Position numbers and translations under genes: made by a program
Assembly (NCBI RefSeq): GCF_003351785.1
Contig: NZ_CP031230.1
Location: 1,116,001 to 1,180,000 of the forward strand
DNA from: Sporosarcina sp. PTS2304
GTDB taxonomy: Bacteria > Bacillota > Bacilli > Bacillales_A > Planococcaceae
Direction: 5' to 3'
Length of the DNA stretch: 64,000 bases
Shown here: positions 1 to 8,584 of the stretch, one piece after another
Layout of the letters: every line of letters begins with the position of its first letter
How positions within the stretch are numbered: the stretch's first letter is position 1
Notes under the pieces: model-generated
What the model was told of the DNA's origin: nothing
Databases searched by the model: none
What the model saw: only the letters and a program-made list of their open reading frames with translations

Positions 1-690
1 ATAAGCGGACAAGATATCAGTTTGGATATTTTAGCGAGTTACATTGACGAAGCGGGTGCCTATCGACCATTACGATCATTTACTGGCAGTCTCAACAGTT
101 TGATCAAAATGTATCATGGCGAAGCGGATATCGTTAGCACTCATTTGTTCGATGGAGAAACAGGCACGTATAACTTACCTTATATTCAGCGCCTGCTGAC
201 CGGTCACTCGTATATAGTCATTCACTTGCTCGTTAGAAAAGCAGGTATTTATGTTCAAAAAGGTAATCCACAACAAATACACGATTGGGCTGACCTAGCG
301 CAACCGGGTCTTCGATTGATTAATCGCGAAAAAGGTTCAGGAGCCCGTGTACTGTTGGATGAACAATTACGACTTGCTTCTATTGCTCCGTCTACTATTA
401 TGGGCTACGAGGATGAAGAGCAAAATCATATGGCTGTCGCTGCAAGAATCGCTTCCAAACAGGCTGACGTCGGAGTAGGAATTGAAAAAACCGCTCGCTT
501 GATTGATGTTGATTTTATCCCATTGATTGATGAGCAATATGATTTAGTATTATTAAAAACAAAGGAAAACGAACAGATAAGAGACTTCATTGTGAAAACA
601 ATAAATGATCCTGATTTCCAAGCGAAGATTAACGCAATCGGCGGTTACGATCTGACGAATGCTGGAGACATACGCTACGAGACACCGTAA
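1..690 (+). CDS. Partial PBP-like (COG1910) substrate-binding domain protein, probably a DNA-binding regulator
   Basis: The reading frame is open from the first base, so the N-terminus lies outside the window. The visible 229 residues form a periplasmic-binding-protein fold of the COG1910/PBP_like type. They include a stretch around GEADIVSTHLFD, a NREKGSGAR motif typical of molybdate-type anion pockets, and a late QADVGVGIE segment. In Bacillales this domain is usually fused behind a short helix-turn-helix and acts in the cytoplasm as a ligand-sensing regulator of a molybdate or tungstate operon. No signal peptide can be judged because the start is missing. The gene is alone on this strand and ends at a strong terminator. 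The family is fairly secure; the ligand is not. Confidence 0.7.
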   Translation: MSGQDISLDILASYIDEAGAYRPLRSFTGSLNSLIKMYHGEADIVSTHLFDGETGTYNLPYIQRLLTGHSYIVIHLLVRKAGIYVQKGNPQQIHDWADLAQPGLRLINREKGSGARVLLDEQLRLASIAPSTIMGYEDEEQNHMAVAARIASKQADVGVGIEKTARLIDVDFIPLIDEQYDLVLLKTKENEQIRDFIVKTINDPDFQAKINAIGGYDLTNAGDIRYETP

Positions 691-707
691 ACGTCCTGTA
701 TAATGTA

Positions 708-748
708 AAAAAGTGCTCGAAAGGAATTCCTTTCAAGCACTTTTTTAT
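708..748. terminator. Bidirectional rho-independent terminator
   Basis: A long hairpin (AAAGTGCTCGAAAGGAATTC and its complement) has a run of A on the left and T on the right. It sits between the end of the PBP-like gene and the convergent end of the AI-2E permease gene, so it can stop both transcripts. Confidence 0.85.
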
Positions 749-759
749 TTGATAGACAT

Positions 760-1995
760 TCATTCAACTTCGCTATCACTTTCACTTTCCACTACTTCAT
801 AATACATCTCTTCAGCGGTTTCAAAGCGGTTATATCGCAACATGAATAAATGGAATACATGACTTGCGACGACTTTTAATAACGCATACGCTGGTATTCC
901 GAGAATCACACCGGCTACGCCGAACAACGACCCCGCTGTGAGGAGGACGAAAATGATTGTAATTGGATGAATATGCAGCGACTTGCCCATAATTTGCGGC
1001 GAGATGAATTTTCCTTCCACTACTTGTACAATCGTCCAGACGACAGCCAATTTCACAAGCATGAATGGAGATGTGACGATCGCAATGATCACTGCAGGAG
1101 TAATCGCAATGACAGGTCCTAAATACGGCACGATACTCGTGAACATTGCTAAAACCCCGAGCAGTAGCGCATACTTCATTTTAATAATAAGGAATCCAAT
1201 CGATACCATAATACCGATTGCGATTGCTACTAAAATCTGACCTTGAATATACGCACTAATTTGTTTATCCGCATCATGGAAAATGATCGCCGCATCATCA
1301 CGCAACCGTGGCGGTAAAATACGCAAAATCATTTGGGGAAGCTTTTCTCCGTCCTTCAATAAATAAAACAAAATTAACGGAACGGTAAACAAGCTCAAAA
1401 TAATACCCGTCAATGCGGAGACGAATGAAGTGACGCCTGACGCAATACCGCCTAATGTCTCCGTAAAGAATTTCCCAATACTTTCAAATCCTGAATCTAA
1501 AAAGGTGTTGACGTTAAAGTTAAATCCTTCATAAATAGGCGCGAAAATGGAGTTTCTAAAAAAGTGATCCATATCTAAAATCAATTGCTTAAAATACGAA
1601 GGAAACTCATCAAAAAGATTGATCGATTGTTCCCGTAAAAACGGTAACACTAAAAATACGAGCAAAGTAAGTAATCCCGCAGTAGCCAGGAAAAGTATCA
1701 AAATCCCATAGACGCGCGGAATACGTAGCCGCACTTCCAAATAGCGAAGAATAGGCCGCATTAAATAATACAAAATCGTCGCCAATACAACGGGTAGCAC
1801 GACTGTCGAGAAAAATACGCGAATCGGATAAAAAATAAAGGAAACTTGTGTATAGATTAAGATGATCAATCCGATAAACAACAAACAAAGCAACACGAAT
1901 AATGTGGCTTGACCACCAAGAAATCCGACAATCGGTGATGTGGATCGAGCAGACCAAAAATCGCGTAATGAATTTTTCTTAGGTGGCTGTCTCAA
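760..1995 (-). CDS. AI-2E family transporter (YdbI/PerM-like membrane permease)
   Basis: 411 residues, the usual length for this family. After a short basic N-terminus there are about eight hydrophobic segments: three near the start (residues ~25-120), one pair in the middle (~190-215) and the rest from ~250 to 380. A conserved SPQIMGKSLHIHPI segment sits near residue 335; the family signature lies in this loop. Members export small molecules or act in Na+/H+ exchange; the founding member was linked to autoinducer-2, but most homologues have no proven substrate. The C-terminus is acidic. The gene is upstream of a convergent terminator and 27 bp downstream of the LCP gene on the same strand, so the two may share a transcript. 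Confidence 0.85.
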   Translation of the reverse strand: MRQPPKKNSLRDFWSARSTSPIVGFLGGQATLFVLLCLLFIGLIILIYTQVSFIFYPIRVFFSTVVLPVVLATILYYLMRPILRYLEVRLRIPRVYGILILFLATAGLLTLLVFLVLPFLREQSINLFDEFPSYFKQLILDMDHFFRNSIFAPIYEGFNFNVNTFLDSGFESIGKFFTETLGGIASGVTSFVSALTGIILSLFTVPLILFYLLKDGEKLPQMILRILPPRLRDDAAIIFHDADKQISAYIQGQILVAIAIGIMVSIGFLIIKMKYALLLGVLAMFTSIVPYLGPVIAITPAVIIAIVTSPFMLVKLAVVWTIVQVVEGKFISPQIMGKSLHIHPITIIFVLLTAGSLFGVAGVILGIPAYALLKVVASHVFHLFMLRYNRFETAEEMYYEVVESESDSEVE

Positions 1996-2022
1996 AACCT
2001 CGTCCCCCCTTCATACGACCCT

Positions 2023-2979
2023 TTACTGCGTTGCTAAAAACGAACGGATCGCTTCTCTATTTTTTTCTACATCTATTTCGATAACAGAACCTGCGTGTCG
2101 ATAAGACGTAAATGAATAACTATCCTCTACAGGAATCCGCAACGTTTGCAAATCTAATTTCCGTTTCGCTAAAATTGCGACGACCTTCGCAAGTTCATCT
2201 TTAGACGTTAAATCAGTCTGAACGAAACTGTCAAGTGCGCCGGCCACTTTAGGCGCCTGCATAATAGTCGGTAAACTGAATAGCTCGTCCTTTACGGCTT
2301 GAATCACTTCCTGTTGACGATTGACCCGTCCAAAATCTCCTTCGTCATCTGCACGGAATCTCGCATAGCCTAGCAATTCTTTGCCATTCAAACGCTGCAC
2401 ACCCGGCGTCAGCGTCACACCGATTTTTTCAGACATTTCCTTTTTCACATCCATCTCCAGCCCTCGTGGAAAAGCAATATCCATAATGGACTCAAAGTTA
2501 TCGAAATCCACTACTGCATAATGATGAATGGGAATATTAAACATGCCCGAAATAGTTTCTTTTGCAGTTTGTACTCCACCTAAATAATAAGCCGTATTCA
2601 ACTTGTACGATTGATATCCCGGAATTTGTGCGTAAATATCTCTCATAAATGAAATTAGATGAGCCGTTCCTTGTGCTTGATCCCAAGAAAGCACCATCAT
2701 CGTATCTGTACGGTATTTACCCGATCCGTCATTATCGATCCCTAGCAATAAGTAATTTTCTATCGCAGGGTTTTTCGGATCCAGCAAATCCCCTTGAAAT
2801 TCTCCAGGCTCAATTACACTTCCTGCCGTTATAGCTTTCCCTTGTTTAAATTGTACGTAGCTATACGCTGATATCGTCATGAAGAAAAGCAATAGAAACA
2901 GGATGAAAACCCTACCGAGCCGAAGTTTGCGTCTCTTCTTTTTACGATGAGGTATTTTTTCCTCTAGTTGTTCGTCCAT
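2023..2979 (-). CDS. LCP family (LytR-CpsA-Psr) cell-wall glycopolymer ligase
   Basis: 318 residues. A very basic N-terminus (KKKRRKLR) is followed by one transmembrane helix at about residues 25-45, so the enzyme domain is extracellular. The LCP core starts at LLGIDNDG, continues with the YRTDTMMV and SFMRDIYAQIPG motifs that hold the arginine and aspartate residues binding polyprenyl pyrophosphate, and ends with GYARFRADDEGDFGRVNRQQ. These enzymes transfer teichoic acid or related polymers from an undecaprenyl carrier to peptidoglycan. The start is supported by a Shine-Dalgarno-like GGAGG about 8 bases upstream. Which of the several LCP paralogues this is cannot be decided here. Confidence 0.88.
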   Translation of the reverse strand: MDEQLEEKIPHRKKKRRKLRLGRVFILFLLLFFMTISAYSYVQFKQGKAITAGSVIEPGEFQGDLLDPKNPAIENYLLLGIDNDGSGKYRTDTMMVLSWDQAQGTAHLISFMRDIYAQIPGYQSYKLNTAYYLGGVQTAKETISGMFNIPIHHYAVVDFDNFESIMDIAFPRGLEMDVKKEMSEKIGVTLTPGVQRLNGKELLGYARFRADDEGDFGRVNRQQEVIQAVKDELFSLPTIMQAPKVAGALDSFVQTDLTSKDELAKVVAILAKRKLDLQTLRIPVEDSYSFTSYRHAGSVIEIDVEKNREAIRSFLATQ

Positions 2980-3031
2980 TATGCTTTCATTCCTCCAGTA
3001 TCTCTGTAGTCCTGTAGTACAGACGTTTCTA

Positions 3032-4231
3032 TCAGTGAGAGGTTGCGTCTACTGTTTTGTCTGCTGCAGTCGAATTCCCGATTCGCAACGCTAGCACTAG
3101 CATAGCCACAAATAATAGAAGAAATACGAATAATGTGACGTGATGGTTCGCTGTATAATCGTACAACATCGCAATGAATAAAGGTAAAATACCCCCGATG
3201 ATAAAGCCGCCGGTCTGCATCATCGCCGTCCAAGTATTCGTTTCTTCCGCACTTTCAGTCGCATCCATCGGCATCAATAAACAAATTGGGAACAAACCGC
3301 CTAACGGAATACCGAGTAATAGGACGCCAGCAGAAAATAATACCGGTTGTGCCGTCCACATGAGAGCGATCGATAGAATACCAAGAACGAGAATGAAAAC
3401 TAATGCAGGTGTTCTAGAGTTCAATCGTTGCAATACTAATGGAAATCCGATGTTCATGACGATTTGTACGACGGTCATCATACTGAGTAGCGTCCCCGCT
3501 TGTAGTAATGTCATTCCATTGGTTACTGCGATAGGTACGAGCCATGTCAGCACGGCAAAAAATAATGCGGTTTGCAGTCCGAAAAATACGAGAAAACTCC
3601 AAGCCGTTCGATTACGCCATGGATTGACGCCTGAATGCACTGTACTTTGCCGTTGCTTCACTTCCATTGGATGTGTGGCAGATAGACGCCAAGCTAGTAT
3701 GCCGATAATCGCAAGTACGGCCCACACCGCAAGTGCAAACGCATACGATGAGTCGGACGCTTCATAGAATACAGCAGTCAATCCGGTACTTAACGTCGCG
3801 CCCATCCCCATACCAAACGAGTAAATTCCGACGACCATAGCGACGTGTGAGGGAAAGTACTGTTTGATTAAAGCGGATAATAACGGCCCGATCACAGCAA
3901 TGGAAATTCCGGCAGCTAATGACGTCATCCATAACACGCTAAATGATACAAATAGGAAACGAATACCGATTGCACCTGCTAAAATAAGCAACATAGCATA
4001 CATCGTGTAATTCAGTCCGATCGCTCGGTTCAATACAGGTGCAAGCATAGCAAACACCCCCATACAAATGACTGGAATGACTGTCAGTAAGCTCACTTGT
4101 GTATTCGACAACATCAAATCTTCTCGGATGATGTCAAGGAGTGGACCGATCGATGTAATGGCCGGACGCAAATTAAGCGCCACAATAAAAATCGCAAATA
4201 ATAATAAACTAGACGTTGTTTTCGATCGCAA
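3032..4231 (-). CDS. CynX/NimT family MFS transporter
   Basis: 399 residues with twelve predicted membrane segments. The first helix carries LNLRPAITSIGPLL, the hallmark of the CynX/NimT branch of the major facilitator superfamily (cyanate permease, 2-nitroimidazole transporter, Bacillus YeaN/YycB). Substrates of most members are unknown; they are usually described as small-molecule exporters. The central loop after helix six (THPMEVKQRQ) is short and charged, as expected. The gene diverges from the ABC-F gene at 4382, with a promoter region between them, and is followed on the same strand by the LCP gene 52 bp downstream. Confidence 0.85.
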   Translation of the reverse strand: MRSKTTSSLLLFAIFIVALNLRPAITSIGPLLDIIREDLMLSNTQVSLLTVIPVICMGVFAMLAPVLNRAIGLNYTMYAMLLILAGAIGIRFLFVSFSVLWMTSLAAGISIAVIGPLLSALIKQYFPSHVAMVVGIYSFGMGMGATLSTGLTAVFYEASDSSYAFALAVWAVLAIIGILAWRLSATHPMEVKQRQSTVHSGVNPWRNRTAWSFLVFFGLQTALFFAVLTWLVPIAVTNGMTLLQAGTLLSMMTVVQIVMNIGFPLVLQRLNSRTPALVFILVLGILSIALMWTAQPVLFSAGVLLLGIPLGGLFPICLLMPMDATESAEETNTWTAMMQTGGFIIGGILPLFIAMLYDYTANHHVTLFVFLLLFVAMLVLALRIGNSTAADKTVDATSH

Positions 4232-4320
4232 TGTAAAGACTCCTTTATGTAAGTTGAAGGCTCCATCTACTTCTCATCCCTTATCGTAAACGTAAATTGA
4301 AAACAGTACCAGTCCAAACG

Positions 4321-4349
4321 TTTCATTTCACAAATATTTCATGTATAAT
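4321..4349 (+). promoter_or_regulatory. Possible sigma-A promoter of the ABC-F gene
   Basis: A perfect TATAAT at 4344-4349 lies 32 bases upstream of the ABC-F start codon. The matching -35 region (TTTCAT at 4321, 17-base spacer) is poor. A clear AGGAGG at about 4367-4373 precedes the ATG. Confidence 0.5.
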
Positions 4350-4381
4350 AGGAGCATTGTGAATTTAGGAGGATTTAGTAT

Positions 4382-5980
4382 ATGTTAGCAGTTAGTAATT
4401 TAAGTCTTCGCTTCGGCGACCGTAAACTATTTGAAGACGTCAATATACAATTCAATCCAGGCAACTGCTATGGATTAATCGGTGCAAATGGTGCGGGAAA
4501 ATCAACATTCGTTAAAATCGTTTCAGGTGAACTAGAGCCTCAAACAGGACATGTTATCTTAGGAAAAGATGAACGTCTCGCTGTTTTAAAACAGAACCAC
4601 TTCGAGTATGAAGAATTTGAAGTAATGGAAACTGTCATTATGGGCCATAAACGTCTATATGAAGTCATGAAGGAAAAAGACGCAATCTATATGAAGGAAG
4701 ATTTCTCTGATGAGGACGGCATGCGTGCAGCTGAACTCGAAGGCGAATTCGCAGAAATGAACGGGTGGGAGTCAGAATCAGAAGCTTCCGTACTCCTTCA
4801 AGGTCTAGGCGTTCCGGAAAGCCTGCACCATGTGAAAATGTCCGAATTAGAAGGTTCTGACAAAGTAAAAGTATTACTTGCGCAAGCATTATTCGGTAAG
4901 CCGGACGTATTATTACTGGATGAGCCTACTAACCACTTGGACTTAAAAGCGATCCAATGGTTGGAAGAATTCTTGATCAACTTTGAAAACACGGTCGTCG
5001 TCGTATCCCATGACCGTCACTTCCTAAACAAAGTTTGTACGCATATCGCGGATCTCGACTTCGGAAAAATTCAAATTTATGCCGGAAACTATGATTTCTG
5101 GTATGAATCCAGCCAGCTTGCTTTGAAATTGTCTCAAGAGCAAAATAAGAAAAAAGAAGAAAAGGTGAAAGAACTACAAGCCTTTATCGCGCGTTTCAGT
5201 GCCAACGCATCCAAGTCAAAACAAGCGACTTCTCGTAAAAAAACACTCGACAAAATCGAGTTGGATGATATCAAACCATCTTCTCGCCGTTATCCATTCG
5301 TGAACTTTACAATGGGCCGTGAAATCGGGAATGATGTATTGACGATCAAAGACGTGACAAAAACAGTAGATGGTAAAACACACATTAAAAATGCGACATT
5401 TACTCTCGGTAAAGAAGATAAAGTCGTCTTGCTCGGTAATCCATTAGCAAAATCTGCATTGCTTGATATGCTTGCAGAAGTAACAGAACCAGATTCCGGT
5501 GAGATCAAATGGGGCGTCACGACATCACGTGCGTACTTCCCCATCGATAACTCCGAGTATTTCGAAGGATCAGAGCAAACATTAGTGGAGTGGCTGCGTC
5601 AATACTCTCCAGAAGATGAGACAGAGACATTTTTACGCGGCTTCCTCGGACGTATGCTATTCTCGGGTGAAGAAGTGAAGAAAAAGCCTAGCGTGTTATC
5701 AGGTGGAGAAAAAGTTCGTTGCATGCTTTCTAAAATGATGTTAACGAGTGCGAACGTCATCCTTCTAGATGAACCGACAAACCACTTAGACTTGGAGTCC
5801 ATTCAAGCATTGAATAACGGTTTGATCGCATTTAAAGGGGCAATGGTCTTCACATCTCATGACCATCAGTTCATCCAGACTATCGCCAACCGCATTATCG
5901 AAATCAATGATGACGGAACTATCTTTGATAAAATGATGACATATGACGAATACTTGGAATGGAAAGGTCAAAAAGCGTAA
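4382..5980 (+). CDS. ABC-F family ATPase (YkpA/YbiT-like)
   Basis: 532 residues with two nucleotide-binding domains and no membrane segments, as in ABC-F translation factors that work at the ribosomal E site. NBD1 has an intact Walker A (GANGAGKST, residues 34-42) and Walker B LLLDEPTNHLD. Its signature is changed to LEGSDK. The charged linker at ~250-300 is rich in lysine and fits the ABC-F interdomain linker. NBD2 has an intact LSGGEK signature and LLDEPTNHLD, but its Walker A reads GNPLAKS (352-358): it lacks the glycine before the lysine and is a residue short. The site formed by NBD2 Walker A and NBD1 signature therefore looks degenerate, while the other looks normal. Family and orientation are secure; the exact cellular role is not. 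Confidence 0.9.
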   Translation: MLAVSNLSLRFGDRKLFEDVNIQFNPGNCYGLIGANGAGKSTFVKIVSGELEPQTGHVILGKDERLAVLKQNHFEYEEFEVMETVIMGHKRLYEVMKEKDAIYMKEDFSDEDGMRAAELEGEFAEMNGWESESEASVLLQGLGVPESLHHVKMSELEGSDKVKVLLAQALFGKPDVLLLDEPTNHLDLKAIQWLEEFLINFENTVVVVSHDRHFLNKVCTHIADLDFGKIQIYAGNYDFWYESSQLALKLSQEQNKKKEEKVKELQAFIARFSANASKSKQATSRKKTLDKIELDDIKPSSRRYPFVNFTMGREIGNDVLTIKDVTKTVDGKTHIKNATFTLGKEDKVVLLGNPLAKSALLDMLAEVTEPDSGEIKWGVTTSRAYFPIDNSEYFEGSEQTLVEWLRQYSPEDETETFLRGFLGRMLFSGEEVKKKPSVLSGGEKVRCMLSKMMLTSANVILLDEPTNHLDLESIQALNNGLIAFKGAMVFTSHDHQFIQTIANRIIEINDDGTIFDKMMTYDEYLEWKGQKA

Positions 5981-6005
5981 TACTACAGAACTATGTACTA
6001 CAAAT

Positions 6006-6049
6006 AAGCCAGGCTGAGAAAAACCAATCGTTTTTCTCAGCCTGGCTTT
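6006..6049 (+). terminator. Rho-independent terminator of the ABC-F gene
   Basis: An 18-bp perfect stem (AAGCCAGGCTGAGAAAAA and its complement) with a short CCAATCG loop, followed by TTTA, lies 26 bases after the ABC-F stop codon. Confidence 0.85.
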
Positions 6050-6219
6050 ATTAGGAATTATTTTCAATGGACAGCAGTCTATTGTTTTGTATAGCATAGT
6101 TCGTAAACATCCATCGATTGCATATACACAATCTCCTTTTCATAAAGTCAGTTTCTTATAATTTGGATGAATAGTTCGTGATAGGAAGGGAATAACAAAA
6201 AATAAAGGAGGTTTTTCAC

Positions 6220-6924
6220 ATGAAACGTAAGATACTTTTTCTCATAGCAGCGCTTTTGCTCATTCTCGCGGGATGTTCAAGTAAACCGGCCACATCACTA
6301 GACGGTAATAGCGGCTCTGACGGTCAATCGACAAATGATGGCACGACTGAAGATACAACAGATTCAGACGACGATCAGTCACAGCAAGACGATGCAGAGC
6401 TCACTGACGTCTCGTTGCTTGATTATTTTCTTCCTGACGGCTCCAGTGCGCATTATAAAGGGGAAGGCAATGAATTCGCTGAACTGGATATAACAGTAGC
6501 CCGCCCTGCGGAAGACTATGTAGTGATCCACGAAAATAACGGCGGCTCTTTTATTCAAAAAGTATTTAAAGTAGAAGGCGATGAAATACAAGTACTTCAA
6601 GAAGAACCTATGGAAATAGAAGCTGCCATTCCGACTCCCGCTGAACTGGATGCTATGGAACCGCAACGAATTTATTTAAAAGGTCCGATTGCGGTCGGCA
6701 CGACATTCGATGATTGGAAAATCGTAGAGACTGACGTTGCAGTGACTACACCCTATCAGCAATTTGAAGATGCATTTGTAATTGAACAGACATCTGAAGA
6801 TTTTGTGAACCGGATCTATTTCGTAAAAGGTATCGGTGAAGTGAAACGTGAATCGATTATGGAACAAGAAAACGAACCCGATTTTGTTGTTCTATCTTTA
6901 CTTGAAACAGTTACACAACCATAA
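6220..6924 (+). CDS. Secreted lipoprotein of unknown function
   Basis: 234 residues. The N-terminus is a lipoprotein signal: basic MKRK, a hydrophobic stretch, and the lipobox LAGC with the modified cysteine at residue 19. It is followed by about 40 residues rich in Ser, Asp, Thr and Gln, a typical flexible spacer off the membrane. The folded part (from ~65) contains YFLPDGSSAHYKGEGNEFAE and later IYFVKGIGEVKRE, a pattern resembling lipoproteins with repeated beta strands, but I do not recognise a named family. An ideal AAAGGAGG lies 8 bases before the ATG. It is monocistronic, convergent with the cold-shock gene. Confidence 0.75.
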   Translation: MKRKILFLIAALLLILAGCSSKPATSLDGNSGSDGQSTNDGTTEDTTDSDDDQSQQDDAELTDVSLLDYFLPDGSSAHYKGEGNEFAELDITVARPAEDYVVIHENNGGSFIQKVFKVEGDEIQVLQEEPMEIEAAIPTPAELDAMEPQRIYLKGPIAVGTTFDDWKIVETDVAVTTPYQQFEDAFVIEQTSEDFVNRIYFVKGIGEVKRESIMEQENEPDFVVLSLLETVTQP

Positions 6925-6936
6925 TTTCCTGCACGC

Positions 6937-6964
6937 AAAAAGGCGTCCCATAGGGGCGCCTTTT
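6937..6964. terminator. Bidirectional terminator between lipoprotein and cold-shock genes
   Basis: AAAAAGGCGTCCC-ATA-GGGGCGCCTTTT forms a GC-rich hairpin flanked by A and T runs. It lies between the convergent stops at 6924 and 6975. Confidence 0.85.
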
Positions 6965-6974
6965 AATTAGTGGA

Positions 6975-7175
6975 TTAAAGTTTAACAACGTTAGCTGCTT
7001 GTAAACCACGGTTTCCTTCGACAACTTCAAATTCAACCTGCTGACCTTCGTCAAGAGATTTGAATCCGTCGCCTTGGATTGCTGAGAAGTGTACGAAAAT
7101 ATCTTCTTCTCCGTCAACTTCGATAAAACCGAAGCCCTTTTCTGAGTTAAACCACTTTACTGTACCTTGTTTCAT
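6975..7175 (-). CDS. cspB: Cold-shock protein (CspB type)
   Basis: 66 residues, the exact family size. It carries both RNA-binding motifs of the cold-shock domain, KGFGFIEV and DIFVHFSAI. These proteins bind single-stranded RNA and DNA and act as RNA chaperones, especially after a temperature drop. The gene stands alone, has an AGG-rich ribosome binding site, and is preceded by an unusually long leader of roughly 145 bases from a strong promoter, as is common for cold-shock genes. Which paralogue (cspB, cspC or cspD) it is cannot be settled from this sequence, so the symbol is a family label. Confidence 0.95.
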   Translation of the reverse strand: MKQGTVKWFNSEKGFGFIEVDGEEDIFVHFSAIQGDGFKSLDEGQQVEFEVVEGNRGLQAANVVKL

Positions 7176-7355
7176 TCGATAACCTCCAAAAATATATAAG
7201 TACTTGTTAATACATGAACTTTCGCATAAAAAAATTCACGCATTACAAAAAGTACCGACGTTGCCGATCACTTTTGTAATAGGTGAATCCAATAGCACAC
7301 GATCGTTCAATTAATTTACTTAGTAACAGTATAACATGTTCATATAAATTGTCAA
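7176..7355 (-). promoter_or_regulatory. Promoter and long 5' leader of the cold-shock gene
   Basis: On the minus strand TTGACA (7350-7355) and TATACT (7328-7333) are 16 bases apart, and a TG one base before the -10 box makes an extended -10. Transcription would begin near 7321, leaving about 145 untranslated bases before the ATG. Leaders of this length in csp genes often fold differently in the cold. No defined cold-box motif could be confirmed by eye. Confidence 0.7.
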
Positions 7356-7385
7356 TAAAAAGCATACATCACCTAATTGAGGATT

Positions 7386-7679
7386 TTACGAGAGATTCGG
7401 TCGATCGTTGAATAATACGATAATTCCATGATAAATTTGTGAATCCCCTTCGCAACCCTCACAGTAATGCTTCTCTGAATCAGACCAAAATGCGTGAAAA
7501 CAACCTTTGCGATGTTCATAATAGTCAAATTGCGGAAGCATCTCCTCGATGAGTTGCTGAAGATGTTCTTGCATCGATTGCGAGTCAGTAAATGTTTTGG
7601 AAGTCACTGAATACTCACGCCACTCTTCAAACATCCACCAAGGTTCAAAATCAGCCTTCATATAAACGACTTCATACAT
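7386..7679 (-). CDS. DUF1033 family protein
   Basis: 97 residues. The opening YEVVYMKADFEPWWMFEEW is the hallmark of DUF1033, a small cytoplasmic family found in Bacilli with no known biochemical role. A CEGCEGD segment near residue 78 could bind metal, though that is only a guess from the paired cysteines. The gene is monocistronic and lies upstream of the cspB promoter on the same strand, with no signal peptide or membrane segment. Confidence 0.8.
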   Translation of the reverse strand: MYEVVYMKADFEPWWMFEEWREYSVTSKTFTDSQSMQEHLQQLIEEMLPQFDYYEHRKGCFHAFWSDSEKHYCEGCEGDSQIYHGIIVLFNDRPNLS

Positions 7680-7912
7680 TAGTATGCACCCCTTTACTTC
7701 ATTCTATGCATAATGTCATTAATCTTAGCAAAATAATGATTCATAGCAAAGTAAAAAGATTTACGCGCCATAATGTATGAGTTTTTATCTAAATTCGGCT
7801 ATAATTAAGAAGCAGAGGCTAACATAGCGTGAAAAAACTTGTCAAATTGAAACCTTTTGCCTCGCTAACCGTAAGTACTATAGAGAAAGAATGAAAGGTG
7901 GCCTGAAAGAAT

Positions 7913-8584
7913 ATGAACCCTATTAAAAAATTTTTCGCCCGACATGCAATCATGGCCCCGACTAGTTTGTTCACTTGGATTTTCTTAACAAGTAGTACTA
8001 GCCTCAATCCGTTGCTTGGTTTTGCCATCGGAGTTGGACTGTATGCTGGAGGCAATATGACGATTAAAGAAATTCAACTACGCTCGACTTTGAAACAGTA
8101 CGGGTTGGGACGTTCTGAATACAAACATATTGAACAACAAGTCATTGAATCGAAGAAAAAAGTAAAGCAATTAACGAATATGTATGGACAAGTTCGCTCT
8201 ATTCAAGCGTTTAGACAAGTATATGATATGGCGGCTAAAGCTAGAAAGATTATTAAAATTGTACAAATGAATCCACGTAAGTTTTATCAAGTCGAATCAT
8301 TTTTTTACGCACACTTAGATTCGGCAGTAGAAATTACATCTAAATATGGATTGTTAGTGAATCAGCCACTAAAAGATACAGAAATCAAAATCGCATTGCA
8401 GCACACTCGCGAAACACTTGCTGATTTGAATACAGAAATGGAACGGGATTTACGCAATGCGGTGGCAACAGACTTAGAGCAATTGCGTATGGAAATTGAT
8501 TTTGTTGATGTGACGATCAATAAAGATAAACCGCTGCTTGAATCGAAAGGGGAACATTTAAATGACAGAAAAACAATTCGATGA
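7913..8584 (+). CDS. xpaC: XpaC family protein (5-bromo-4-chloroindolyl phosphate hydrolysis family)
   Basis: 223 residues. Two hydrophobic segments near the N-terminus (about 8-28 and 36-52) are followed by a long helical, charged domain. This matches XpaC, named for weak hydrolysis of the indicator X-phosphate in B. subtilis; its true role is unknown. It overlaps the telA start by 23 bp, so the two are translationally coupled as in the B. subtilis xpaC-yaaN pair. A GAAAGGTGG precedes the ATG by about 11 bases. A TATAAT at 7800-7805 with a weak -35 may be the promoter, which would leave a leader of about 100 bases. Confidence 0.85.
   Translation: MNPIKKFFARHAIMAPTSLFTWIFLTSSTSLNPLLGFAIGVGLYAGGNMTIKEIQLRSTLKQYGLGRSEYKHIEQQVIESKKKVKQLTNMYGQVRSIQAFRQVYDMAAKARKIIKIVQMNPRKFYQVESFFYAHLDSAVEITSKYGLLVNQPLKDTEIKIALQHTRETLADLNTEMERDLRNAVATDLEQLRMEIDFVDVTINKDKPLLESKGEHLNDRKTIR

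Noticed and set aside
3174-3767. Plus-strand ORF opposite the MFS gene
   Set aside because: It is a shadow frame of the CynX-type transporter with no start signal and no known domain.
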